This document shows positions 25,801-33,410 of a stretch of 64,000 bases of DNA, piece after piece. The position numbers were made by a program, and so were the translations under genes. Each line of letters begins with the position of its first letter. Position 1 is the first letter of the stretch. The DNA comes from Streptomyces physcomitrii (GTDB lineage Bacteria; Actinomycetota; Actinomycetes; Streptomycetales; Streptomycetaceae). The DNA is taken from contig NZ_JAAWWP010000003.1 in assembly GCF_012273655.1 (NCBI RefSeq), positions 248,001 through 312,000 on the forward strand. Reading direction: 5' to 3'. The notes below the pieces were generated by a model. It saw only the letters and a program-made list of their open reading frames with translations. It searched no databases and was not told where the DNA came from.

Positions 25801-26284
25801 CCGGCCGCCGCTGCCCCCGGGACCCACCCGCGGCACCCGGCGTACCCGGGCCACCCCGAGCACCCGGATCCCGCAACCCGTCCAAGGAACCCGAAGCACG
25901 CAGAGCCTCAGCAGCATCCGGCAAGCCCGGCGCCCTGGGCGCCCCCGCGGCCCCTACGGCCTCCAGGCCACCCGACTCCGCATCCCGCGTCCCCTCTCCC
26001 TCCTCATCTCCGTCTCCTTCATCTCCCCCATCTCGCCCACCTCGCCCGTCTCCCGGCCCCGGAGGACGGGGAACCCCAGACCCACCCCACCACCGCACCA
26101 CCCGGACCCCCGCGGACTCGGCCCGCGCGCACAGCCGCCGCAGATACGTGGTCTTGCCCGCCCCGGCCACGCCCTCCACGAGCAGCAGCACCGGGGCTCC
26201 GCCCGCACCGACCTCGGCGCCGCCCGCGCGCTCCCAGGCGCGCCGCAGGCTCCGCTCGGCAGAGGTCTCCTCGACGGTGGCCAC
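22805..26284 (-). CDS. Large ATP-binding LuxR regulator (LAL family)
   Basis: A protein of about 1159 residues. Walker A GVAGAGKTT is at 39-46, Walker B LLAVDD at 262-267, a long helical middle part follows, and the C-terminal LuxR HTH reads LSPRESEVAELAASGLTNREIA. LAL proteins activate secondary metabolism or catabolism. Walker A and B are about 215 residues apart, far more than usual, because a low-complexity stretch (about 66-257) lies between them. It includes 19 consecutive DRxxx pentapeptides at 163-257. The C-terminus ends in a Gly-Thr dipeptide tail. GTG at 26284 follows GGGAG; an ATG at 26380 would add 32 residues. The divergent gene encodes an anti-sigma-like ATPase. Confidence 0.85.
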   Translation of the reverse strand: MATVEETSAERSLRRAWERAGGAEVGAGGAPVLLLVEGVAGAGKTTYLRRLCARAESAGVRVVRWWGGSGVPRPPGPGDGRGGRDGGDEGDGDEEGEGTRDAESGGLEAVGAAGAPRAPGLPDAAEALRASGSLDGLRDPGARGGPGTPGAAGGSRGQRRPEDRLSGDRQYQDRQSGDRRSQDRQSRDRRPGDRQSADRWSSDRQLSDRQSSDRQLSDRHPPDRQLSDRQSSDRQLSDRHPPDRQLSDRRTPDHRSTGDPVLLAVDDVHLAEPELLDRLRGVLARPASRLVAVVLAYRPEELAEPGLPLGAPPPRTAPEFTALRHRLEPWDEDRVRRAAEEVLGDRATAGAVRRLHQVSGGVAQVVVDLLAVLRESSRQTITAAEVDAAGVPVRLAELILGRTAALPAPYRMVVGAAGVLDEPVRGDELLAVAGLSPVEGHLALLAALSGAALVARGEEGGQYAYGLPVPLAAGPVRESLPAPVREQLHARAAEVLVRRQPVPWAAVARHRRACGRVKGWLRAVERAATEATAAGRHPEAIALLERTLASAAVPPRARGRLAPMLSRSAVVGLRSDETVQVLTQIVQDEDLPAVVRGEVRLDLGLLLCNQVGLGVEGWGELERASDELREQRPDLSARAMSALAMPYWPISSLATHQEWMDGAEEAAADSGDVAVRAAVAAGRASLAMSYGDPGAVDLLKTLPVDSTDPRCLQHAARGLCNAADSSVWLGHYSRAVDLLAEGQELAARSGAPYTEHTALGARLQLEWATGRWAGLTERCEAFVEATADMPVISADARMVLGLLALARGEWGRALSWLSGEQASPPGAAPAPLSAAVAGALIRLELVRENPAAAAGIARKAWAGIADKGVWVWAAELAPWAVEAVARDGDAAAARAMAEEFAAGLDGLDAPAATASLSWSRAALAEAAGALTEAAGHYRRAAAAYGKMPRPYAAALTAEGAARCVLAALPDGEGEPSGTGGGRRRQGGAPSGAPDRALAELDGCVAGFTELGAVWDAARARAALREHQPAEERRRAPGRPSYGDRLSPRESEVAELAASGLTNREIASTLHLSHRTVEQHVARAMHKLGTVSRRDLAAASAADRAGEDGGGGGARGDGVRGDGALGGTGAGARTGTGTGTGTGTGAGPGDGPGVAGRGEH
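25514..25798. repeat. Nineteen 15-bp tandem repeats inside the LAL ATPase domain
   Basis: The array encodes 19 pentapeptides beginning Asp-Arg (DRQLS, DRHPP, DRQSS and others). Within it 25561-25620 and 25621-25680 are a 60-bp higher-order repeat with one mismatch. The right half (25690-25798) has units such as GGGACTGCCGATCCT that match the GGGA-N7-TCCC consensus found at two other loci. Confidence 0.9.
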
Positions 26285-26588
26285 ACCGCTCCCTAGCTGT
26301 TCACCCGGCACTTCCGGCTTGTTTACGTATCCGTAGTCCAGTCTGCCCTGATTGCTGCCCCCGTGTCGTGCCCCCAGCATGGGACTACGGATCCCCCTCT
26401 CGACCGAGGGCCTCTCGCCGAGGACATCGGGAGCACCGCGCGAAGGACGTCCGGCCGAGGGCTTGCCGCCCAGGGCACCGCGTCCCGCGCCTCGCACCGG
26501 TGCGATCGCGAGAGAGCACGAGGAGTCCCGCCTCCCGCGGACCACGGGCGGCACCGGGGGACCCGGCAGTCCCACGCTGGAGAGCCGC
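26285..26588. other. 304-bp divergent gap between LAL regulator and ATPase
   Basis: The part near 26320-26345 is richer in A and T and probably holds the LAL promoter. If the ATG at 26380 is the true LAL start, the first third is coding. I see no clear operator. Confidence 0.5.
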
Positions 26589-27116
26589 ATGACCACCGGA
26601 GCGCATCCGCCCCCCGTGCCGGCACGGGGGCACCCCGCAGACCCGCCGTCCGACCACGCCCTGTGCACCCTGGCGGCCACCCCGGAGGCGCCGACCGTGA
26701 TGCGCCGCTTCGCCGGAGCCATGGCCCGCCGGTGGGGCCTGACCGGGCACACCTGCGAATCCCTCGCCCTGGTCGTCACCGAGCTGGTCACCAACGCGGT
26801 CCGGCACAGCGGCAGCCCCGTCGTCACCCTGCGCCTCAGCTCCGGCGAGGGCACCCTGCGCGCCGAGGTGCACGACATCGGCCGCTGGAGGCACGCCCCC
26901 GTCCCCGCCCAGGGCCCCGGCGACGGCTACCCCCGCTGCGGCCGGGGCCTCGCCCTGGTCCGCGCCCACACCACCCGCACCGTCGCCCGCCTGACCACCA
27001 CCGGCACCACGATGCTGGCGGAGTTCGTCACCCCGGCCGACGGCGCCCAGTCGCCGCCGCCCCCGCGCACCGGCCTGGTGACCACCCCCCGACGCCCCCA
27101 CGACCCGCTCCTCTGA
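26589..27116 (+). CDS. Anti-sigma-factor-like ATP-binding protein
   Basis: A 175-residue GHKL ATPase of the HATPase_c_2 type. The N box is VTELVTNAVRHS, followed by VHDIG and the G box region CGRGLALVRAH. The last 30 residues are Pro/Arg-rich. It is longer than the ATPase at 20946 but of the same family. It is divergent from the LAL regulator. No small coupled gene follows. A role in partner-switching control is known for the family and inferred here. Confidence 0.85.
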   Translation: MTTGAHPPPVPARGHPADPPSDHALCTLAATPEAPTVMRRFAGAMARRWGLTGHTCESLALVVTELVTNAVRHSGSPVVTLRLSSGEGTLRAEVHDIGRWRHAPVPAQGPGDGYPRCGRGLALVRAHTTRTVARLTTTGTTMLAEFVTPADGAQSPPPPRTGLVTTPRRPHDPLL

Positions 27117-27192
27117 TCCTCCCCTCGCCCCTGACCCCTTACGGACCCGTGACGTCCCCCGCGCGCCGCCCGCCGTACCGGCACCGCCGTCC

Positions 27193-27198
27193 TACGGT
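27193..27198 (+). promoter_or_regulatory. TANNNT -10 element of the leaderless epimerase gene
   Basis: TACGGT ends 6 nt before the ATG at 27205, so the first transcribed base would be the A of the start codon. No ribosome-binding site is present, which supports leaderless expression. Confidence 0.55.
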
Positions 27199-27204
27199 GG
27201 CCGG

Positions 27205-28275
27205 ATGCGCGTACTGGTCACCGGCGGCGCCGGATTCATCGGATCCCACATCGTGGCGGAACTGCTCGAAGCCGGGCACGAACCCCTCGTCCTCGACGCC
27301 CTGCTGCCCTCGGCCCACGGCGACCGGCCCCCCGCGCCGCACCCCGGGGTCCCGCGGCTCACCGCCGACGTACGGGACCCGGAGGCGGTGACCGCCGCGC
27401 TGCGCGGGGTGGACGCCGTCTGCCACCAGGCCGCGATGGTCGGCCTCGGCAAGGACTTCGCGGACGCCCCCGACTACGTCGGCTGCAACGACCTCGGCAC
27501 CGCGGTCCTGCTCGCCGCCGCCGCGCGGGCCGGGGTGAAGGCCCTGGTCCTCGCCGGGTCGATGGTGGTCTACGGGGAGGGCCGCTACACCTGCCCCGCG
27601 CACGGCACCGTCCGCCCGGGCCCGCGCGCCGTCGCCGACCTCGACGCCGGACGCTTCGAGCCCGGCTGCCCCGACTGCGGTGAACCGCTGACCCCCGGGC
27701 TGGTCGGCGAGGACGCCCCCACCGACCCCCGCAACGTCTACGCCACCACCAAGCTCGCCCAGGAGCACCTCGCCGCCGCCTGGGCCCGCTCCACCGGCTC
27801 CGCGGCCGTCTCGCTGCGGTACCACAACGTCTACGGACCCGGCATGCCCCGCGACACCCCGTACGCGGGAGTCGCCTCCTTCTTCCGCTCGTCCCTCGCG
27901 AACGGCAGACCGCCCCAGGTCTACGAGGACGGCCGCCAGCGCCGCGACTTCGTCCACGTACGCGATGTGGCCCACGCCAACGTCCTCGCCCTGAGCGCCC
28001 TGCACGCGGGCGGCGGGGCCCCCTTCACCGCGTACAACACCGGCAGCGGCGACCCGCACACCATCGGCGAGATGGCCACCGAACTCGCCCGCGCCCACGG
28101 CGGCCCCGACCCGGTCACCACCGCCGCGTACCGCCTCGGCGACGTCCGCCACATCACCGCCGACTCCACCCGCCTCCGCACCGACCTGGGCTGGCACCCC
28201 CGCATCACCTTCACGGAGGGCATGAAGGAGTTCGCGGGAGCGAGGCTGCGGGGGGACGCCGAGCGAACCGGCTGA
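27205..28275 (+). CDS. NAD-dependent sugar-nucleotide epimerase (dTDP-L-rhamnose 4-epimerase-like)
   Basis: A 356-residue extended SDR. GGAGFIG is at 7-13 and the active site YATTK gives Tyr179 and Lys183. Between them is an insertion with Cys130, His133, Cys155 and Cys158, spaced CxxH and CxxC, suggesting a bound metal ion. This insertion is characteristic of the group that contains dTDP-L-rhamnose 4-epimerases. The enzyme would act in the cytoplasm on a nucleotide sugar for glycan or natural-product glycosylation. No glycosyltransferase is adjacent. A few bases separate its end from a convergent small-gene operon. Confidence 0.82.
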   Translation: MRVLVTGGAGFIGSHIVAELLEAGHEPLVLDALLPSAHGDRPPAPHPGVPRLTADVRDPEAVTAALRGVDAVCHQAAMVGLGKDFADAPDYVGCNDLGTAVLLAAAARAGVKALVLAGSMVVYGEGRYTCPAHGTVRPGPRAVADLDAGRFEPGCPDCGEPLTPGLVGEDAPTDPRNVYATTKLAQEHLAAAWARSTGSAAVSLRYHNVYGPGMPRDTPYAGVASFFRSSLANGRPPQVYEDGRQRRDFVHVRDVAHANVLALSALHAGGGAPFTAYNTGSGDPHTIGEMATELARAHGGPDPVTTAAYRLGDVRHITADSTRLRTDLGWHPRITFTEGMKEFAGARLRGDAERTG

Positions 28276-28300
28276 CCGCCTTGCTGTCCCGCCGCCGGGC

Positions 28301-28654
28301 TCAGTCCCGCCGCGCGCGCGGGAGCGAGTCGGCCGCCGCGGGTTCCGAGGCGGGGGCGGGTTCCGAGGCCGGGGCGGGGATGGGCGCGGGCGCCTGGCCG
28401 ACGGCGGAGGGCTCGTCGAAGAGGGCATCGGCGCGCGTCGCGGTGAGGGCGCGCTCCAGCCACCGGTCGAGGAGAACGGGGTCGGCACAGCCTGCCATCC
28501 GCTCGCGGACGTCCTGGGACACCTCGACGCCCCGCAGCTCCAGCACCCGGACCACCACCGCGGCCTTCGCCTCTACGGCGCCGTCCTCCTTGCCCTCCAA
28601 GTAGGCCAGCTCCCGGTAGGTACCGCGGCCGGGAAAGTAGGTGACCACGCTCAT
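28301..28654 (-). CDS. Small protein with nuclease-family-like C-terminal tail
   Basis: A 117-residue protein of unknown function. The stretch EGKEDGAVEAKAAVVV then VLELRGVEVSQDVRERMAGCAD resembles the helical tail of larger Streptomyces proteins of the PDDEXK/transposase-associated type, but the catalytic part is absent. It may therefore be a remnant or a stand-alone regulator. The last 30 residues repeat APASEP. A perfect GGAGG lies 6 bp before the ATG. It follows the toxin-like gene after 25 bp and is probably in the same transcript. Confidence 0.6.
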   Translation of the reverse strand: MSVVTYFPGRGTYRELAYLEGKEDGAVEAKAAVVVRVLELRGVEVSQDVRERMAGCADPVLLDRWLERALTATRADALFDEPSAVGQAPAPIPAPASEPAPASEPAAADSLPRARRD

Positions 28655-28679
28655 CAGCTTCCTCCAGGTGGGCCTCAGG

Positions 28680-29006
28680 TCACTGCCAGAAGATCTCTTC
28701 CACGATGATCTGCGGATCTTCCGTGCGCCGTACGAAGGTGTAGATCAGCCAGCCGTGGCCGCCGTCGAAGAGGAAGACGCGGGCGCCCTTCGGATCGCTG
28801 GAGCGCACGGGTTCCACCCGCATGCCGGTGGGGAGACCCGTGTCCGTCTCGATGCCGCGAAAGTAAGGGTCGTCGGCCGTGACCAACTCGGCGCGTACGG
28901 CATCGACGATCTTGCGTGCCTGCTCGGGCAGTACGTCCCGTGCGGCCTGGGCCTTGAGGGTCCAGTCCATCTGCCAGGGCGGACCCATGAAGCCGTCGTC
29001 GATCAC
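28680..29006 (-). CDS. Probable RelE/ParE-like toxin partner of a DUF6247 protein
   Basis: A 108-residue protein starting at GTG, which overlaps the stop of the upstream gene by 4 bp (GTGA). Its order of features fits a small RelE/ParE-like fold: helices LPEQARKIVDAVRAEL, then strands GMRVEPVR, ARVFLFDGGHGWLIYTFVRR and IIVEEIFW. The size and the coupled upstream gene also fit. The catalytic residues of mRNA-cutting RelE are not evident, so the toxin call is inference. An alternative is an accessory protein of unknown role. Confidence 0.6.
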   Translation of the reverse strand: MIDDGFMGPPWQMDWTLKAQAARDVLPEQARKIVDAVRAELVTADDPYFRGIETDTGLPTGMRVEPVRSSDPKGARVFLFDGGHGWLIYTFVRRTEDPQIIVEEIFWQ

Positions 29007-29350
29007 TGACCGGGCTCCAGGCGTTGCACCTGATGCCGGATGTGGGACGCCGCTTCGAGGAGGGACCTGGCCTCGGTCAGGTCGGTTGACTCGGACGCGC
29101 GGTGTTCGAGGTCCGTGACATGCGCGTCGAGCTTCGGGTCACGGGCGATCGCGTACTGGCCCCACCAGCGGGCCATGAAGGCGGGCACGGTGCTGATGTC
29201 ATAGGTCTCGGCGACCGCCCAGCGCCAGTGGCTGTCGAAGTCCGCGAGGAGCGCGGGGGCGTGCTGCGCGATCGCCTCGCGGAGGGCCTTCGGATTGCGC
29301 TCGGGCATGGGCGGGACGGCCGGTGTGTGTTCCGCCGCGTGAGCAGTCAT
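29003..29350 (-). CDS. DUF6247 family protein, probable antitoxin
   Basis: A 115-residue protein with the family pattern PERNPKALREAIAQHAP, FMARWWGQYAIARDP and a helical C-terminus. Such proteins are common in Streptomyces just before a small partner gene. AAAGGAGG, the strongest ribosome site in the window, lies 10 bp before the ATG. The 4-bp overlap with the following gene gives coupled translation, as in toxin-antitoxin pairs where antitoxin comes first. DNA binding or autoregulation is not shown. Confidence 0.75.
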   Translation of the reverse strand: MTAHAAEHTPAVPPMPERNPKALREAIAQHAPALLADFDSHWRWAVAETYDISTVPAFMARWWGQYAIARDPKLDAHVTDLEHRASESTDLTEARSLLEAASHIRHQVQRLEPGQ

Positions 29351-29444
29351 GACCGGTCGTCCTCCTTTGTGCCGCTGCAGATCTTCGCTTTCCCGACCAT
29401 AGCTCTCCGCGCCCTTGCGGTGTGAGCTGTCCGCCGCCCGTCCC

Positions 29445-31172
29445 TCAGGCCCCCTCGCCCCCGAAGCGCTCCTTGTACGAGTCCAGTTCCTCTTCGGTGA
29501 TCTTGGCGAAGAGGACCGGGGGCACCGTGAAAGGGGTGCCCGCGGGGACGGTGTCCAGGGTGGTGGCCTGGGTCGGGGTGATCCAGGTGGCGGTGTCGTC
29601 GGGGAGGGTGAAGGCGGTGCGCATGGCGGCGGCGGAGGCGGGGATGAAGGGCTCGGAGACCACCGCGTACAGGTGGATGAGGTTCATCGCGGTGCGCAGC
29701 GTGAGGGCGGCGGCGTCCTGGTCGGTCTTGATCTCCAGCCAGGGGGCCTTCTCCTCCAGGTAGGAGTTGCCCGCGGACCACAGGGCGCGCAGCGCGGCGG
29801 CCGCCTTGCGGAACTGCAGGGCCTCCATCTGCTCCTCGTACTCGGCGAGCAGCCGGGCGATCTCGGTGCCGAGCCTCGCCTCCGCCTCGCCCGCCTCGCT
29901 GCCCGCGGGGACCGTCTCGCCGAAGCGCTTGCGGGAGAAGGACAGGACCCGGTTGACGAAGTTGCCGAGGGTGTCCGCCAGGTCCTTGTTGACGGTGGCG
30001 GTGAAGTGCTCCCAGGTGAAGGAGGAGTCGTCGGACTCGGGGGCGTTGGCGATCAGGAAGTAGCGCCAGTAGTCCGCGGGGAGGATCTCCAGTGCCTGGT
30101 CGGTGAAGACGCCGCGCTTCTGCGAGGTGGAGAACTTCCCGCCGTAGTACGTCAGCCAGTTGAAGGCCTTGACGTAGTCGACCATCTTCCAGGGCTCGCG
30201 GACGCCCAGCTCGGTGGCCGGGAACATCACCGTGTGGAAGGGGACGTTGTCCTTGGCCATGAACTGGGTGTAGCGGACGTCCGCGGCCTCGTACCACCAG
30301 GACTTCCAGTCGTGCCCGGCGCTCTCGCCCGCCGCGTCGGACCACTCCTTGGTGGCGCCGATGTACTCGATCGGGGCGTCGAACCAGACGTAGAACACCT
30401 TGCCCTCGGCGGCCAGTTCGGGCCAGGTGTCCGCCGGGACCGGGACGCCCCAGTCCAGGTCGCGGGTGATCGCGCGGTCGTGCAGGCCCTCGGTCAGCCA
30501 CTTGCGGGCGATCGAGGTGGACAGCTGCGGCCACTCGGGGGCGGCCTCGGAGGTCTGCGCCACCCAGGCCTCCACCTCCTGCTGGAGCTTGGACTGGAGC
30601 AGGAAGAGGTGCTTGGTCTCGCGGACTTCGAGGTCCGTGGAGCCGCTGATGGCGCTGCGCGGGTCGATCAGGTCGGTCGGGTCGAGCACCCGGGTGCAGT
30701 TCTCGCACTGGTCGCCGCGGGCCTTGTCGTAGCCGCAGTGCGGGCAGGTGCCCTCGACATAGCGGTCCGGCAGGAAACGGCCGTCCGCGGGCGAGTAGAC
30801 CTGGCGGATCGCGCGCTCCTCGATGAAGCCGTTCTCGTTCAGGCGGCGCGCGAAGTGCTGGGTGATCTCGGTGTTCTGCGGGCTGGAGCTGCGGCCGAAG
30901 TAGTCGAAGGCGAGCGCGTACCCGTCGTAGATCGCCTTCTGCGCCTCGTGCGCCTGGGCGCAGAACTCGTCGACCGGCACGCCCTGCGCCTTCGCGGCCA
31001 GCTCGGCGGGGGTGCCGTGCTCGTCGGTGGCGCAGATGTAGAGGACGTCGTGCCCGCGCTGGCGCAGGTAGCGGGAGTAGACGTCCGCCGGGAGCATCGA
31101 CCCCACCATGTTGCCCAGGTGCTTGATCCCGTTGATGTACGGAAGGGCGCTGGTGATGAGGTGTCGAGCCAT
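29445..31172 (-). CDS. metG: Methionine--tRNA ligase
   Basis: A 575-residue class I aminoacyl-tRNA synthetase that charges tRNA-Met. The HIGH-type motif is HLGN near residue 18, the zinc knuckle is Cys143, Cys146, Cys156 and Cys159, and the KMSKS equivalent is KFSTS. The anticodon-binding helical domain follows. It lacks the C-terminal tRNA-binding dimer domain seen in longer enzymes, as expected for actinobacteria. The ATG at 31172 follows GGGAGC; in-frame upstream sequence has no sign of coding. It is a single gene, essential unless another copy exists. Confidence 0.96.
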   Translation of the reverse strand: MARHLITSALPYINGIKHLGNMVGSMLPADVYSRYLRQRGHDVLYICATDEHGTPAELAAKAQGVPVDEFCAQAHEAQKAIYDGYALAFDYFGRSSSPQNTEITQHFARRLNENGFIEERAIRQVYSPADGRFLPDRYVEGTCPHCGYDKARGDQCENCTRVLDPTDLIDPRSAISGSTDLEVRETKHLFLLQSKLQQEVEAWVAQTSEAAPEWPQLSTSIARKWLTEGLHDRAITRDLDWGVPVPADTWPELAAEGKVFYVWFDAPIEYIGATKEWSDAAGESAGHDWKSWWYEAADVRYTQFMAKDNVPFHTVMFPATELGVREPWKMVDYVKAFNWLTYYGGKFSTSQKRGVFTDQALEILPADYWRYFLIANAPESDDSSFTWEHFTATVNKDLADTLGNFVNRVLSFSRKRFGETVPAGSEAGEAEARLGTEIARLLAEYEEQMEALQFRKAAAALRALWSAGNSYLEEKAPWLEIKTDQDAAALTLRTAMNLIHLYAVVSEPFIPASAAAMRTAFTLPDDTATWITPTQATTLDTVPAGTPFTVPPVLFAKITEEELDSYKERFGGEGA

Positions 31173-31333
31173 CGGGGGCTGCTCCCAGGTCGTTACGTGG
31201 AGTGACGAGCGGCGGGTGCCGGAATCTCGTCGTACGAACCCCGAAATCGTAGCCGACATGCGGGGGCCGCCCGCTCCTGGATTTACGGTGCGGACGGCCT
31301 CCGGGACGCTGTGTGACGCCGGTGCTCAGGCGC

Positions 31334-33052
31334 TCAGCCGGTGGCCGGCTTCCAGTGGGCGAGCAGGCCCTCGTACAGTTCCGCGTCGGTCAGCTCGCGC
31401 GGGGCCGGGCCGGCGTGGAAGAAGGCGGCGTTCGGGACGTCGAGCTTGCGCAGGTAGTCGAAGCCCTTGGCCTCGTGCTCGCCGAAGGCCACGAACTGGA
31501 AGAACAGCGGCAGCCGCTCGGCCGCCTTCAGCGCCGCGGTGGCCGGGCCCTTGGTGTCCGGCGGACCGTCGGTCTGGAAGACGACGAGGGCCGGTGCCTT
31601 GCCGCCCTCGGCCTTCTCGTACTTCTTGTGCTGCGCGACGATCTCCTCGATCGCGGCGTGGTAGCTGGTGCGCCCCATCCGGCCGCACTCGGCGTGCAGC
31701 GCGTCGACGCGTCCCTCGAAGGAGTCCGGGGTCAGCTCGCCGGTGCCGTCGATCTCCGTGGAGAAGAAGACGACGGGCACGGTCGCCGCCGGGTCGGTGT
31801 GCGCGGCCAGCGCGAGCACCTGCTCGCCGAGCGCCTGCGCCGAACCGTCCTTGTAGTACGGCCGCATCGAACCGGACCGGTCCAGTACGAGGTAGACCCG
31901 CGCCCGCACCCCGCTCAGCCCCCGGTCGGCGAGCACCTGCGCGGCGGCGGTGTGGGCTCCGGTGAGGAGGGGGGAGAGGGAGGGGGAGGGGGAGGGGGAG
32001 GGGGAGGGGGAGGGGGTGGTGGTTTTGGTGTCCGTGCCGGTACCGGTGTCGGTGTCCGTGCCGGTGCCGGTGTCGGCAGGGGCTGAGGGGGATTCGTCGG
32101 CCGCGGCCAGGGGGGCGGCTCCGGGGCCGGGGGAAGGCTCCGGTTCGGGGGCTGCCTCGGGTTCGGGGGTGGGCTCCGGCTCCGCTGCCGCGGTCGGCTC
32201 GGGGGATGCCTCCGGCTGCGGGGTCGGCTCGGCCTCCGGTTCGGGCTTCGCCTCCGGCTCCGCAACTACCGCCCCGGCAGCCTCCGTTGAGGCCTGCTCG
32301 GCAACTTCCGCCCCGGCAGGCTCCGTTGAGACCTGCTCGGCAGCCTCCGTCGAGGCGTCCCCGGCCGGGGCGTCCACGACCGGATCCTCCACCGCCTGAG
32401 GCGAGGCCTCCTCCTGAGGCGAGACCTCCGCGTCCTCCGCACCCGGAACCGGCTCTTCGGCCCCCGAAGTCGACTGCCCCGCACCCGACTTGGGCTCGCT
32501 CACGGCAGGCTCCGCAGCCGCCGCGGGCTCAGCGGACTCCGCAACCTCCACGGCCTCCGGCGTCTTCGCGGACTCCGCGGCCTTCTCCGACTCCGCAGCC
32601 TCCACGGGCTTCGCGGGCTCGGCGGACTCCGCAGCCTCCGCCTCCACCCCTTCCCCCCGCGGCGCCCCCTGCTTCGGCACCGTCACGTTGTCGAAGGCCG
32701 CGGCGACCAGGTCGTCGGCGACCGAGGCGTCCCGGGAGGCGCCGGACTCGGTGCTGCGGCGCGCGGCCGGAACCGTGGTGCCGGACGCCGCACCGGCGGA
32801 CGCCGGGGTGCCCGCGCTGCCGCCGCCGGTACGGCCGGTGCCCGTACCGCTGCCCGTACCGCCGCTGCCCGTACCGCCGCTGCCCGTACGGACGTTGTCC
32901 GAGCCGCTGCCCGCGCTGTCGGCGCGCGCGGGCTCCTCGGCGGCGGCCGGTGCGGCGGTGCCGGTCGGCTCGGTGGTGCCGGGTGCCTGTTCGGCGGGGC
33001 GACCCTTGCGGGAGCGTGTGAAGGTGTTCCGCAGGCGGCTGAAGATGCCCAT
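31334..33052 (-). CDS. VWA-domain protein with long acidic linker
   Basis: A 572-residue protein. The C-terminal domain (about 380-570) is a von Willebrand A fold with the MIDAS motif DRSGS and later TDGPPD. It resembles the VWA proteins found with tellurium-resistance (Ter) stress genes. Residues 1-25 are basic ([15 protein letters not shown]). The 350 residues between are an acidic Ala/Glu/Pro-rich linker. This ends in Thr-Asp/Gly-Thr repeats and a Ser-Pro run encoded by GGGGGA hexamers near 31969-32016. The ATG at 33052 follows AAAGGG. No Ter genes are adjacent. Confidence 0.82.
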   Translation of the reverse strand: MGIFSRLRNTFTRSRKGRPAEQAPGTTEPTGTAAPAAAEEPARADSAGSGSDNVRTGSGGTGSGGTGSGTGTGRTGGGSAGTPASAGAASGTTVPAARRSTESGASRDASVADDLVAAAFDNVTVPKQGAPRGEGVEAEAAESAEPAKPVEAAESEKAAESAKTPEAVEVAESAEPAAAAEPAVSEPKSGAGQSTSGAEEPVPGAEDAEVSPQEEASPQAVEDPVVDAPAGDASTEAAEQVSTEPAGAEVAEQASTEAAGAVVAEPEAKPEPEAEPTPQPEASPEPTAAAEPEPTPEPEAAPEPEPSPGPGAAPLAAADESPSAPADTGTGTDTDTGTGTDTKTTTPSPSPSPSPSPSLSPLLTGAHTAAAQVLADRGLSGVRARVYLVLDRSGSMRPYYKDGSAQALGEQVLALAAHTDPAATVPVVFFSTEIDGTGELTPDSFEGRVDALHAECGRMGRTSYHAAIEEIVAQHKKYEKAEGGKAPALVVFQTDGPPDTKGPATAALKAAERLPLFFQFVAFGEHEAKGFDYLRKLDVPNAAFFHAGPAPRELTDAELYEGLLAHWKPATG

Positions 33053-33410
33053 GTGCGCGACCCTTTGCGTGCTTTGTTTCCCGGGATGCCTGGCAAACCC
33101 TGGCCAGGGCGGACACGTAAGGTTAGCCGCCGCTGTCGGCGATCTTGGCCGGGGTACGGGCGGGGAGCGGGCCCCGAAACCGGGGGCCGGGCGGGCGCGC
33201 TCCCCGGTCGCGCCCGGAACACGGTCTGGCCGCGCGTTCACCTCGTATTCATTCCGCGGTTCACGCAGGGCCCGTTGGCGCCCCTAGCGTCTGGCCGAAA
33301 ACAGCCGGAATCCAGCCAGGGCCGCGCATCTCGCGCAGTGTTCCGCGGGCGCTCCGGTCTTCGGCCGGTGCGGAGCGTACCGGCGAATGTGCGCGACTAC
33401 GGAGGCGCAA
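33053..33410. other. 358-bp divergent gap with a PHO box
   Basis: The gap between the VWA gene and the phosphatase gene holds a PhoP-type operator (separate entry) and a TANNNT hexamer TAGCGT at 33285-33290 as likely -10. The 120 bp before the phosphatase start form an untranslated leader. No gene is seen. Confidence 0.7.
33236..33268 (+). promoter_or_regulatory. Probable PHO box (PhoP binding site)
   Basis: GTTCACCTCGT (33236), ATTCATTCCGC (33247) and GGTTCACGCAG (33258) give three direct TTCA cores at 11-12 bp intervals. Streptomyces PhoP binds 11-bp direct repeats of GTTCACC type. The last repeat overlaps a TTCACG -35 region located 19 bp before TAGCGT. Confidence 0.7.

Noticed and set aside
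26285..26878. Further N-terminal extension of the LAL regulator
   Set aside because: It would overlap the divergent ATPase gene and has no family similarity. The ATG at 26380 remains possible, but not the longer form.
31173..31333. T-box leader of metG
   Set aside because: The 161-bp gap upstream is too short and shows no T-box sequence or specifier hairpin.
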